Source of the DNA: Kwoniella bestiolae CBS 10118
Taxonomy: Eukaryota > Basidiomycota > Tremellomycetes > Tremellales > Cryptococcaceae
Length of the DNA: 64,000 nucleotides
Reading direction: 5' to 3'
Assembly (NCBI RefSeq): GCF_000512585.2
Contig: NC_089243.1
Span: 1,674,001 to 1,738,000 of the forward strand
Below are positions 47,329-57,794 of this stretch, in pieces. Position numbers and translations under genes: made by a program. Positions within the stretch are counted from its first letter, which is position 1, and each line of letters starts with the position of its first letter. The notes under the pieces are model-generated. The model saw nothing but the letters and a program-made list of their open reading frames with translations, was not told where the DNA came from and did no database searches.

Positions 47329-49124
47329 ATGATCTCTGCATTTTTGCAAGCTACCACTCTGTTCGCCCTGATGGCGACTCTGGCTGACGCGGCAGTGCTC
47401 TCCAAACGAGACGTCAAACAATCAATTACACTTGACGGGGCTGGGCCCAATAACATCCGCGAGGGAAGAAGCTATAGCGCGAAGGTGAGATTGAGCGGTG
47501 ATGATGACTTTGATCTTCTGGTAAGTCGCCCGCCCATGCCATCGAAACTCTTTAGCCGAAAATATCTGGCTGAGCTGGCATTTCTGTATCTGTACAGGTC
47601 GATACCTCATCATCACCGTCATGGGTGATGCACGAATCGTGTCAGAAGTGCAAAGAAGCGGGAATCAAAACTTTCAACGTTGATCTACCAGAGACATGTA
47701 CCGATAGTGGAAAGGACAGAGGGATAATCACCTACAGCGGTGCGTCCGCTTCGAAAACTCGCTGCGCGTTACTGATGATGTTATTGATGAATTTCGCAGA
47801 CAAGACAAAAGTGACTGGGTGCATTGTGTACATCCCTCTAACCTTGGATGGTGTGGATAAAGAAGTGACCGATTATCCCTTACTAGTGGTCACTGAACCC
47901 GACGAGCGATCCTTGGATTTCATGGCATACAATGGCTTAAAGTGAGTTTTATCGGTCCTTGATTTGGTTGCGTGCTGACTTGTAATCATCCTTGCCACTC
48001 AGTGGATTCCTGGGTCTAGGAGAATCAGTCAGTGTGCTCTCTGTGCGTCCGTATACAAGTCACGATGCTCATAATGATAAATCTTAGAACAACCTCCCTC
48101 CTTCAGTATTGGATTACATGAAGGATCAGCAAATCATTTCGACTACTGAGATAGGTCTTTATCTCCCGCGCAACGGGCAAGGCGAGGGTGAGCTCTCGGG
48201 AACAGACTCGAAACACTTGTGTGTTCGAACGCTGACTTCGCTGGTATATACAATAGGTACATTAGAGTTTGGTGATCTCTCCCAAAGGTAAGCTAGCTCC
48301 TTCATGGAATAACAGCGATTCAAGGAGGTCTGATTTTTCGATGTCAGTAATCACATGGATCCTACCAAGGCTGCCACGTTCCAGCAAGATGGTGAGACGG
48401 ACGAACCTTACCGAATCGTAGTTGATGCTCTCACTATCAATGGTACCAATGTGGCAGAGAATTTCACAGCTCGTCTCAATACTGGGTGAGTCTTGAGTCG
48501 GCTTAAGTCAAGTCAGGCACTGATCGTGCGATGATCCAAAACGAAATTCATCATACCGTATATCTTCAGATTCCAAGGCATCGTTTATCCTAAAGGTGTG
48601 AGTGTGGAGCACGGTTACTAGTCAGATATCAACCTTACGTGGGGTTTCTTCATGTTAGATTCAAGACAAATTTCCGGCACATTACAGACCTCAACAGCCC
48701 ACGGGAGGCTACATGCAAGGTAAGGCGCTGTGCAACTCTCCTGATATAGTCAAAATCACCATCAAAAGTCAAGAATTCACTATAGATCCGAAAGATCTTT
48801 CGGTACCTTCCAGCTCTCCAGATGAGTGTAGCCCAAGTATCACCGAGATTTTCAGCTACGGTGAGTTGTCGAGAGATTGCTTGCTATCGAAGGTGTAGTA
48901 CGCTGTATCTGATGTATGGATTCTCGTGGCTAGATGAGGAAGAGGTATGGTATTTTGGTATGACATTCTTCCATAATGTGAGTCTTGAGGCCTTGTTATC
49001 CCATCTGTTGGGTCGATCGCCGATGAGTGTCACATGTACTGATCACCCGTATGGAGTATTGCAGGTCTACTCTTCCTTCAACTGGGAGAATGGCGAGATC
49101 AAGATCGCTGCTTTGCGAGATTGA
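47329..49124 (+). CDS. Secreted aspartic-protease-like protein, catalytic motifs lost
   Basis: Paralogue of the preceding gene. Signal peptide MISAFLQATTLFALMATLAD, propeptide with KR. First motif reads VDTSSSPSWV: Gly of the DTG triad is Ser. Second motif reads LNTGFQGIVYP: catalytic Asp is Asn. The fold-level landmarks remain: MAYNGLNGFLGLGE, EIGLYLPRNG, WYFGMTFFHNVYSSFNWENG and the C-terminal GEIKIAALRD. Exon plan is similar, about nine exons, and the frame is open throughout as far as I can splice it. So it is probably a folded, secreted, inactive homologue rather than a dead gene. Family knowledge says both Asp residues are required for peptide hydrolysis; the pseudoenzyme role is inference. 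Confidence 0.78.
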
Positions 49125-49708
49125 AGATACCTAAGCTAGTATGACCTGACTAAGCGCCTTATTTATGTATACTCTGATACCTCTATGCGAGGATGTATTA
49201 TATATGTGTGGAAGTAATAGATTGATGAACGGAGTTCGAGATGTACTCAAAGATGGTGCGCGCCCACAGAACAAAATGTCGGTTGTCTGGCTTACTATAT
49301 GTCTGCCCGGCATACTGCCGTTCTTAATGCCTGTGCCACAGAGGCGATTATCTGGTTGAGGCAAAATCAGATCACTCGCTAGGGCTGTCAAACCGATCAT
49401 GACTCCTCGGAGGATCGTCCGTGGAGATTTCCTGATGCTCGAATTGATAGAGCAGATTTCACTTAACTATATGAGCCTGGACCCGGGCCAGCTTTCTCAC
49501 TTGCAAGTGCTTGGACAAGTACACACCGTTCAAGTCGTATCCTCTGGAGAGGGTCAGCCCTCAGTCGTGTACAACGCAGCTTGAACCTGAATGACAATAC
49601 ATGACTTTATGAACGTTACTTATATCCACGTCTGCCTATATCATCGCCGCCCCTTCATCTTTCCAGCAACATTCTGGGAGCCCATTCGTCGAAACATCGA
49701 TAACGGAC
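49125..49708. other. Convergent intergenic region
   Basis: About 580 bp between the 3' ends of a plus- and a minus-strand gene. No gene supported. Confidence 0.35.
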
Positions 49709-50776
49709 TTAGCAGAAGGTGATAACGATCTGCGAAAGATATCGTGGATCAGCTTGGGCATTCACAGGCGAAATATACACACTCACTCCGGTATTGTCGG
49801 AAAGACACTGGGTAGGAGCACCACCCTCAGTCTTGTCGCCGAGGTAAGCACCAGGACATTGTCGAGGGGAGTTGCCGGTACATGGACCGCCGGGACTCTT
49901 GGTGCATGAGCCTGTGAAGTGGAAGTTCATCTTGTAGTGGCTGGGATAGAGGCGGTAAGCTATCAGCAAGAGAAAACGTATAATACCCCTCGCATGCACG
50001 GGTGGGAGGGGAGGTATCATGGTCGATAGGATGTAGGGTCGATAGAACATCTCGCTCACAACTTGTGATTACCAAGACCAGGACCATCGAGTAAGGAGTA
50101 ATCAGCACTGTTCTGCATGCCCTTGCCATGCCCGTTGGTCAGGGTGAATTCGACAATACCGCAGTTGACACCGGAGGATTGACAGTGAGCGCCATCGTAG
50201 CCTTCCATCCAAGCTACACCACCGAGGACGGGACCTTGGATCGTACCGCTGCTTCGAGGTTGAGGGTGACCTTGGTAGAGGAAGACGGGTTTACCGGTTC
50301 GACATCGGCTGATTACCTGTGATGGGCGAGATAACGTCAGCTCAGGATTTTGCCACATTCCTTGTATGAAGAAAGGAAAGAAGACCTCGTGCAACAGACA
50401 CACGGGGTCCTGATGTATGATGTGGATGATGAATCCTCAAGTGGGTATCGAAGGGGAAGAGTACGCAGGGAGTGGGGGAGGGTATTGCAGGTCGAAGGAG
50501 AAGCAGAATACCCACCTTGACTTCATGATGTTCAGCCATCATATCAATTCACTCATGTGCAGGTTCTTGATCGACATATTTGAACGCAGGAGAGTCTTCA
50601 TAATGGTGAATGACGGTCTGGTCGTCGTTGTACGTGTCGAACTCCAAGAGGTCTTTGGGATACTTATTGTAAATATCATCGTTGGCTTCTTGGATATGAA
50701 GTTCGTATTGAGGTGCACGAGCTGCTGTCACTCCGAGGGAGGTGATGGAGATGACGAAGATGGTTTGAAGCAGCAT
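49709..50776 (-). CDS. Secreted glycopeptide/thaumatin-like protein
   Basis: Starts with signal peptide MLLQTIFVISITSLGVTAA, then an acidic Tyr/Asp-rich segment. The mature exon has GAHCQSSGVNCGIVEFTLTN and SADYSLLDGPGLGNH, followed across an intron by YKMNFHFTGSC and a Cys/Gly/Pro-rich end (GGPCTGNSPRQCPGAYLGDK). The arrangement Cys-x-[IL]-[VI]-E-[FT]-T-L-x-N then D-[YI]-SL resembles basidiomycete 'glycopeptide' secreted proteins related to thaumatins; that family link is from memory of pattern and moderate only. The join between exon 1 and the exon starting near 50320 is unclear: the exon-1 ORF runs to a stop at 50549 and I see no clean donor before it. Minus-strand gene within a plus-strand stretch. 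Confidence 0.55.
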
Positions 50777-51313
50777 TGGGGAGTGTGTGTGGGATGGATA
50801 TGATTAAGAAGGAGGATACAAGAGAGGGAATCTGATGTACGTGTTAGGAAAAGATGAGATAAGAATGAAGAAGCAAAGAAAGAGATACACAATCAGACTT
50901 ACAAGTTTATATACCCTCACAATCCATATATAAGCGAGGGCACCACAGTGGAGGTGAGGTACTGTATTGCCAGTCTACGTCACTTGACACAAGGTGGTCC
51001 AAGCGTTGATAATTAAGCGAGAGTATCTTGTCAAAGGATGTCTCATATGGTAACTGAACATGTGCGGTGAATTTCGGCTCTCCGTCCGCTGAACACACTG
51101 TATGGGCATATTAATAGTGTAAAGAAGCAGGATCATATTAATTGTATGCGAGTAACAAGAAAAAAGGATTTGAATCACTAAAGTCGTGTTTCGTTCATAC
51201 TGAAAAGGACGAACGGGAATGCTTCTGGATGATGCATCCTTATCAGTGTTGACACTCTCACGTCGAATGTTATATACTCACTGTACACTTACCAACAATC
51301 ACACGAAGACATC
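50777..51313. other. Divergent intergenic region
   Basis: About 540 bp. Contains a TATATAA element on the minus strand at 50907-50913 (131 bp before the 50776 start) and TATATA at 51271-51276 ahead of the next plus-strand gene. Confidence 0.4.
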
Positions 51314-51813
51314 ATGGGTAATCAAAATTCAATTCAGACGGACGTCTTGGACCTATCAAATTGTTCACCGCGTAGAGATCAATTCTCGAGTAGAGTACCA
51401 TACGTGAGCTTGACCCGTACGATTCAAGTAAGGGCGAACAGCTAACTGTAAGGTAGAAAATGACATGCGAGATCATCGGTCCCACTCCCAAAACCTTGGA
51501 TATAACGGAGCATCGAGCCAAAAGATTCGGTAAGCTGTACTTAACCTTGTAGAGGAGTGAAAATCGTCATGCTGAATCTGCGAGAGGTGAGATGACCGTA
51601 TCAATCTCGTCGAATCGATATCAGATCACCTTTACGAGTCCTAGACCGTTCTCCATACAAGATGCTCAAACGCTGGGGGAGAGTCTCAAAGGGACTTGTC
51701 AATGTGAGTACCAAGCCTACTCTTTCTGGCGAGTGTGTCCAATGGCTGACCTGGACGCTGGATCTGCAGTTGTCATCGTCCAGACCGACGAATGCTCGTT
51801 CGCTTGCGGATAA
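51314..51813 (+). CDS. Array family member 11 (F-type), N-myristoylation motif
   Basis: About 107 aa, four exons, phases 0-1-1. Exon 1 starts MGNQNSIQTDVLDLSNC (Gly2, Ser6). Exon 2 is KMTCEIIGPTPKTLDITEHR. Exon 3 is EMTVSISSNRYQITFTSP, signature RPFSIQDAQTLGESLKGTCQ. Exon 4 is VIVQTDECSFACG. Closest relative in the window is member 13 (MGNRNSVRRDVLD and KGTCE), so these two are recent duplicates by family standards. The C-terminal tail has two Cys. Function unknown; membrane anchoring inferred. Confidence 0.76.
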
Positions 51814-52207
51814 TGATGGACATAATTCGGACACCTTAAAATGCTTGGTGGCGAATGTGGATAGGGATGTGGGTGGATGATAGTTTGTATGCATCTTTTT
51901 CAAAGTGCTGCCGATCGTAAGCTGAACGGATAGTTACCACCTACCTTTCCCACATGAATCAAAATGGCTGATTCCTCATCCGCCGCGTGTTTTGGGCGTG
52001 TTGAGTCCATGGCACGGAAACATAAATGCTACCAAAGCTGTGCTGATTGTATGGATCTTTGATGGAGTCTATGCTTGCAGAACTTGCTGGAAGTTCGGTA
52101 ACATAACTTTGGAACGATCCACACCACATATATACCTAGACCTGTCTTTCAGCTTTTCTCTGCTCTCTCTCTTTTTACCAATTGCTCAGAAGTCATATCA
52201 ATCCAAT
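51814..52207. other. Intergenic with TATA element
   Basis: About 390 bp; TATATA at 52129-52134, 74 bp before the next start. Confidence 0.4.
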
Positions 52208-52681
52208 ATGGGTAATCAGACTTCCGCGGAAAGAGCGCTCCCTCAAGAGCTTTCGGATCTTTATGACTTTGTCGAGGCTGAGCGAACTTGGGGTCGACCA
52301 TGTGTGGGCCCGTGTCTTTCATCTCATAATTAATGACGGGCACTGATGGAGAGCTCAAACAGGATATAACCTTCATCTTCTACCATCCGACTCGCCACCA
52401 GGTTCCATGTTGTTGTCTACTGAACGTAGGTACAACGAAACTCCTCGGGATGATTGCTGCTTATAGATTCATATCAGCGCGCCAATTCATTGTGTCATGC
52501 TCTCCTGCTGGATGGATATTCACGGCAATCAGTAAAGTACCGCTCAAGGAAGCGAACATACGAAGATTTGTCGAGGAATTGGGAGAGACTTGTCAGGGTA
52601 AGTCAATTTCTTATGCATCTCCATTATAGCTGGAACTGAACTTTTGAATGAATAGACGTGGAAATTGATGGGATCAGGTAG
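52208..52681 (+). CDS. Array family member 12, N-myristoylation motif, middle intron missing
   Basis: About 130 aa. MGNQTSAERALPQELSDLYD (Gly2, Ser6), acidic helix, phase-0 intron after GRPC. The next exon starts DITFIFYHPTRHQVPCCCLL and runs without interruption into YRFISARQFIVSCSPAG, then KVPLKEANIRRFVEELGETC, the signature. A phase-1 intron (CAG G/AC) leads to the tail DVEIDGIR. The usual second intron is absent: the open frame continues where other members are split. The CCC cluster is unusual and could be a palmitoylation site; that is speculation. Confidence 0.68.
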
Positions 52682-53147
52682 ACGGATCCTGAAAGGGAAC
52701 AGGACAGACTCAGCCTGGTGGAAGAATAGCTAAAGGATGATTTGGTGATCGTGTAATCTGTTAATACATGCAACGCAGACTTCTAAGCGCACAAACCAAC
52801 TGGCATTCTGCGTCGTTCGGGAGGGTGCCCTTCGATAACGACGCCTGTCCTCTTCCTCAGTTAAATGAGTGATAAGGTTGTTCGTGTGTGTAGATAATGA
52901 TCGGCATGCAACATGGTCTACCGATGCCATGTCTTGTGAGATCAACTGATCACCTGACTGTGTGACGTTCCAGAGCGATCCATATGATGGTTCGGCACAC
53001 AAAACCTCATTCGCACGAGAAGCTTCCATACAGTACAATATCTGCATTAAAGACGAATAATATGGAAGTAAAATGTTCCGCCACTAAATAGGTTGAGACT
53101 CTGTTCTTCATTCAAATTAAATTACGTCGAATTCGCTTTCAATCACC
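52682..53147. other. Intergenic
   Basis: About 470 bp between array members; no supported gene. Confidence 0.35.
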
Positions 53148-53674
53148 ATGGGGAATCGAAACTCAGTACGAAGAGATGTTCTTGATCAACTCGCCGGCGA
53201 TCTTGGCGTCTTTATTATCGAACGAGACTCATATGTGAGTTTGATTCCATCTGCTTTACGGAATGTGAGCTGAATCGCCAGTAGACCATGACTTGTACCA
53301 TCTGGGGCTATACGGATCAGAGCCTGAAGAAAGCGGCGGGCACGATCGACCGCCTTGGTGAGTATGGCCTCGTACGGACGATAGTAAATAAAGGCTGCTA
53401 ATTATGCATGCTTCGTTACAGGTGGTCAGTTCTCCACATCACTTTCGAAGGACCAATGCATCTTCATTGTCGAACGTGCACGACCTTTCGGAGAGCGAGA
53501 CGCGAAGAGAGTGATAAAAGCGCTCAAGGGGACTTGCGAGGGTGAGCATGAACTCCGACCACTGGATTGGCCACTATCAGAGCCTGTTCCTACTACCGTA
53601 ACTATACAGACTTATAACTTTCGATAGGTTTCGGAGTTCGTGCCGACGAATTCTGGTATATGTGCCGTTCGTGA
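53148..53674 (+). CDS. Array family member 13 (F-type), N-myristoylation motif
   Basis: About 120 aa, four exons, phases 0-1-1. MGNRNSVRRDVLDQLAGDLG (Gly2, Ser6), then TMTCTIWGYTDQSLKKAAGT, then GGQFSTSLSKDQCIFIVERA with signature RPFGERDAKRVIKALKGTCE, and the tail VRADEFWYMCRS. Clear paralogue of member 11: the same N-terminal motif, MTC at the start of exon 2, and KGTC at the end of exon 3. Basic residues follow the acylation motif, which usually strengthens membrane binding (inference). Confidence 0.77.
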
Positions 53675-54236
53675 AAGTCCTCGTTGTAGGTGTTGGGTAG
53701 TGAGAGAGCCGAGTGGCGATTACCCTTGATTATGTGTGCGCTTCTTTTGTGGTTGTATGCACTACATGCAATTTTGCATCGAAATCTCGTTGCATCATCG
53801 TGTCAATGTTTGTCCTATCGTATTGATAATCATACACAATGTGGATATTCATCGCTCCCCGCGTGTTGATGCGAAAGGTATCCTGGTAACACTAACAAGC
53901 GGGAAAGGAAGGAATGATCTGACCATCCTTTGGCTATTACGTGTGTATCAATGTATGCGTCATGTGGATCCGTGCGTTGGGGAGGGTGTTGATCGGTGAC
54001 ATCGATGTATAACAACAGATCAACTAATGTTCTTCTTGTCACTTCACATTGGACTAAATCTATAATCTCACTACCTCCTCATAATTCCACTTATCACTTG
54101 TTCCGAATCGCCAAGTGAATCATCACCAGCTCCTCGTTCGCCAATCCAATTCTCATCACCTCCTCCACCCTTCACGACCCCCAGTACTCCACATTCCTTC
54201 CACTCTTATCATAATACCTCGGACATCACCTCCGAC
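53675..54236. other. Intergenic
   Basis: About 560 bp; C/T-rich sequence (about 54130-54230) just before the next start. No gene supported. Confidence 0.35.
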
Positions 54237-54782
54237 ATGAGATGGCCTTTCCAAAAACGGATGCTCCTCAAAGATTGGCCACAATTCAGCATCATCGACA
54301 CACCAGGATCTATCGTAAGTTGTGCTTCTCTCTCCTTGTTCAATCCAGTGTGAATCAAGTATACATCGCTGATAAGGAAAGTTTTCCTTTTTCTTTACCT
54401 TTAACAGAAACTGTACTGCGTAGTACCAACATCGGACCAAGGAGCATACGACAGGATATTCAAATTTGCCGATAACCCTCGTAAGCTATCTCCTCTCCTA
54501 GGTTTAAGAAAGGCCATTAGGAACTGATAGGTTGAGCTGACGTGAACTAGGTATATACGGATTTGCGCATTATCATTTCCGAGGATACATCTACGCTATA
54601 TTCGGTAAAGATGAGTACTTCACTCGCGATGAGCTGGATTATCTTATAGTGGGATTACAAAGATGGGTCGGGCCCAGAGAGAGTAAGTCTGAATGATTCA
54701 ACCACGAGCTGGCTCGGAGGTGGTGACTTTCTCTGATTCTGCATTAGGGGTCCATTATGCTATGTATTACTGTACAGATTAA
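54237..54782 (+). CDS. Array family member 14, about 110 aa
   Basis: Four exons, phases 0-1-1. Exon 1 is MRWPFQKRMLLKDWPQFSII, basic and amphipathic rather than MG-type. Exon 2 is KLYCVVPTSDQGAYDRIFKF. Exon 3 is IYGFAHYHFRGYIYAIFGKD, signature EYFTRDELDYLIVGLQRWVG. Exon 4 is HYAMYYCTD. It pairs with member 15, sharing the KLY start of exon 2 and IYGFA start of exon 3. No Gly2, so any membrane contact would depend on the basic/aromatic N-terminus. Function unknown. Confidence 0.75.
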
Positions 54783-55265
54783 TCATATGTCTTTCCCTTT
54801 TCGTATAGTCGTGTAAAAAGTCCCGTTAAGTCGAGTAGCAAGACTGTCAGTATGGTTTGTATCGCATGTCATGTTGATCGATCTACGTATGTATGTATTC
54901 ATTCCCTTTCGCCATTGATGACGATGATATGCTGTTGATTGGTGTCCTTTCAATCTGTGTATGGTTACACACAGAAGCACATCTGAGATCGGTCTCCTTG
55001 AGCAGGCTTATTGTTGTCTTTGAAATAAGCTTGCTATACGGTACCGTTCAGCAACATGAGGCTAACACGATCGTCCAATTGTGCATTCACAAATCTTCTA
55101 GAGCAATCCATCGAGATACTGCCGATCCAACAGGACAACAACGAACGATATAGATATAAGTAGTTAGACGTATATATATACTAGAATAGTCACCCTTCCA
55201 CAGTATCTGTTCTCTCTTGCAAGACCTCCTTTCCTCCCAATTGATACGAAGTTGACTCGTCCAAT
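54783..55265. other. Intergenic
   Basis: About 480 bp; A/T-rich tatatatac run just before 55190. No gene supported. Confidence 0.35.
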
Positions 55266-55846
55266 ATGCTCTTATTCAATGCTTTACCCGTACCATTCCT
55301 CAAGAAGAAGTTGAAGGAACGACCCCAGTTCCGTAAGATGAAAGTACCGGGGCTGAACGTACGTGCCCGTTCCCTTCTCCCGGAATGGGCCGTGCGGAAC
55401 AGTCTAATGGCTGATGAACTCTGAAATTGGCTAGAAACTCTACTTCATCGTACATTCAGTGGATAAAGATAGATTCAACAGGGTATTGATCTGGTTGGAC
55501 ATGTACAGTGAGTACAGTAATCCCTCATGCGATGTTCGCTATCCAAGTTTGTACTCGACCACTACGTTACGTATCATCCCGCTGAAGCAGAAAATGCACA
55601 GGTATCTACGGGTTCGCCCTTCACATTTCCAATGGCGATCTATATGTCATCGTAGCAGAGAATGGTCCATTCGAGGAACATCAGGTGGTACTATTCCTGA
55701 AGACTTTGGGTACATTGTATGGTTTACAATCTGGTGAATTATTGATGCGCCTTCATACAACCGACTACAAGCTGACGATAACACTGCATTCAGCTCATGT
55801 CAGTACGGGAGTCCAATATCAGATCTACAACCACCGATTGCCTTGA
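55266..55846 (+). CDS. Array family member 15, about 115 aa
   Basis: Four exons, phases 0-1-1. Exon 1 is MLLFNALPVPFLKKKLKERP, hydrophobic then basic. Exon 2 is KLYFIVHSVDKDRFNRVLIW. Exon 3 is SIYGFALHISNGDLYVIVAE, signature GPFEEHQVVLFLKTLGTLYG. Exon 4 is AHVSTGVQYQIYNHRLP. Sister of member 14 by exon-start sequences. The second intron is about 83 nt, with the acceptor after aatgcacag giving the family frame. Function unknown. Confidence 0.73.
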
Positions 55847-56211
55847 GGTGTCATGGTTCATTGCAAGTGCCACATAAAGGCAGCGGGATACGATAAGTTG
55901 TGGGTTGTAAATGATGCACATGATCTTAATGTATGATACAGTATAATCATTTCCGCATACTCAGTCTGAGCTGCATAGAACACTGAATCGCCCTTCCTAG
56001 TCAAGGCTTTAACGAAAGGAATCTAACACGTTGATAAGTCGTGTTTCTTCACCTACCACCGCACACACTTCATCATTCCGTAGCACAGCTTTGATCGGAC
56101 AGCTTCTCTAACTTGTTAATCTCTTCGCGTGTGGGGGGTCGTCCTTTACCTTATTATATTCTTGTTGTTCCCATATAGAAGCATAACAAAACCGTCCTTC
56201 ATATTGTCAAA
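55847..56211. other. Intergenic
   Basis: About 365 bp; nothing recognised. Confidence 0.35.
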
Positions 56212-56662
56212 ATGGGTGCCTTCTCCTCCAAAGAGAAGCTTCCAGCCAAAGAGATTCCCGCGAATGTCAAGACAAGTTCGAGATATGCAAGTACCATATC
56301 TTCCCAAACTACCCCTTTTCATATATTGCATGACTGATCCACTCAACACAGATCTTATACTTCATGTTCACCTACCCCGAAGGAACCTCCCACGGCCCAA
56401 CACCTCTCTGGACAGGATCATCCGGTGTGTACCCCATCCCCACAATGCAAGTATCCATAAGTCACTGATAGATGCGACTCCTTCCCCGTGACCTTTCGCT
56501 ATAGACGAAATCATCCATGAGAACCTCTCACCGAATACCGTCCTGTACGGCTGGGGATCGTCCAAACCATTCGATAAGAAGGAGGTGAAGAAGTTTGTAA
56601 GGTCTGTTCGAGCTAGACAGCCTGATGTGGAGGTTAGATATAGGGTGGTTGGACCGAGGTGA
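56212..56662 (+). CDS. Array family member 16 (F-type), N-myristoylation motif
   Basis: About 95 aa. MGAFSSKEKLPAKEIPAN (Gly2, Ser6, then Lys-rich). The first intron most likely starts at gtcaagac after PAN (phase 0); a donor 30 bases later is out of phase. Exon 2 is ILYFMFTYPEGTSHGPTPLW (phase 1, TCC G/AC). Exon 3 is IIHENLSPNTVLYGWGSS, signature KPFDKKEVKKFVRSVRARQP, ending VVGPR with no fourth exon. Acyl site plus early lysines suggests membrane binding. Function unknown. Confidence 0.7.
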
Positions 56663-57041
56663 AGACGCTTGGTGTAATTCCGATGACTAGATGGGCAGTT
56701 CCGCTTGATGTATACAGTATCATTCTGCTCTTTTTGTATCCTCAACTCTGATATCTCGACTTGTCAAAGTCATACAGATGAGATTGTTCCCCACCCATGT
56801 CGTGCGGTGCTGTAACCTCGCACAGACAAGGTACGATACACACGCATTGACCTGTTTCTCCTGATGACATCAGTTTGATGGGTTGGTGTATTCGTACTCA
56901 TCATGAAACACGCTCTTTGCATCATCCTCATGAATCCAGTACTGATAAGACATCTTGAAAGTCTGCAGACTCGACTTACATCTGAGTATCTCCTGATACA
57001 TCTTAATCTCAACAAGCCATAGCTATCATCTCACTCGCACC
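56663..57041. other. Intergenic
   Basis: About 380 bp; no gene supported. Confidence 0.35.
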
Positions 57042-57638
57042 ATGGGAAACAAGCTATCTTCTCTCAAATCATGGCGACCCAAATCCCAATCCCACGTAAG
57101 TCCAACCCCCCGGCTGCCATTCTTCTAAAGTCAGACCAAGATCATTCTACCAATCTAATTCAGCTATTGAAGTAGTCAATCACATTCATCTACGGTGGTA
57201 CGCTCAACCCCGAGTTATTCCTAAGTACGATTCAAACCCATAAGGACTATGTTAGCGGTAGGTGTCACCCCCATCATCTCTTCATATCTCATTACTCAAA
57301 TCTACTCTACTCGTTCCTCATATCGTGGAATGAGTATGCAACTGAGAGAAGTGCGCTGATCAGTTCTGGTACTCTGGACATAGCCGGCTCACCCCGCACA
57401 TACACTCGAGAGGAGAACGGCTCAACCATCATAACTTTCCAACAGGGCAGACCGTTCCGTACGTCCAACGAAGATAAGTTGGAGAGGACTGTGATGGAGA
57501 TATTGGGGTTGAGCGGGAATAATGGGACTTGTGGGCATTACTCTCTTATCTCATATCCACCGGTGGAATACTATATACTGACTGAGGTGAATCGTAGTAA
57601 CCAAATTATCCATCTCTACCACAACCACCCGACCATGA
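57042..57638 (+). CDS. Array family member 17 (F-type), N-myristoylation motif
   Basis: About 115 aa, four exons. MGNKLSSLKSWRPKSQSH (Gly2, Ser6, basic). Phase-0 intron to SITFIYGGTLNPELFLSTIQ. Phase-1 intron (AGC G/CC) with acceptor in acatag to SPRTYTREENGSTIITFQQG. Signature RPFRTSNEDKLERTVMEILG, then NNGT. A phase-1 intron containing a tactgac branch site leads to a Thr-rich tail ending TTTTRP. An alternative is that the last intron is retained and the frame runs on to 57745. This is the last member before the housekeeping genes resume. Confidence 0.68.
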
Positions 57639-57794
57639 TCCCAGACTCGTACGTGCCAACACCGCTTGACCAGTGGTTCCCACTTGTTATATTGTATAAA
57701 TGTATATTACCATGCATGTGGTTGTATCTAGAATCCCATGTCTAGTCCATTCTCAACCTGTATATGCCCTTCTCTCCAGTACAGCCCACACGAC

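Noticed and set aside
54893..55153. Plus-strand open frame between array members 14 and 15
   Set aside because: No family signature; likely chance.
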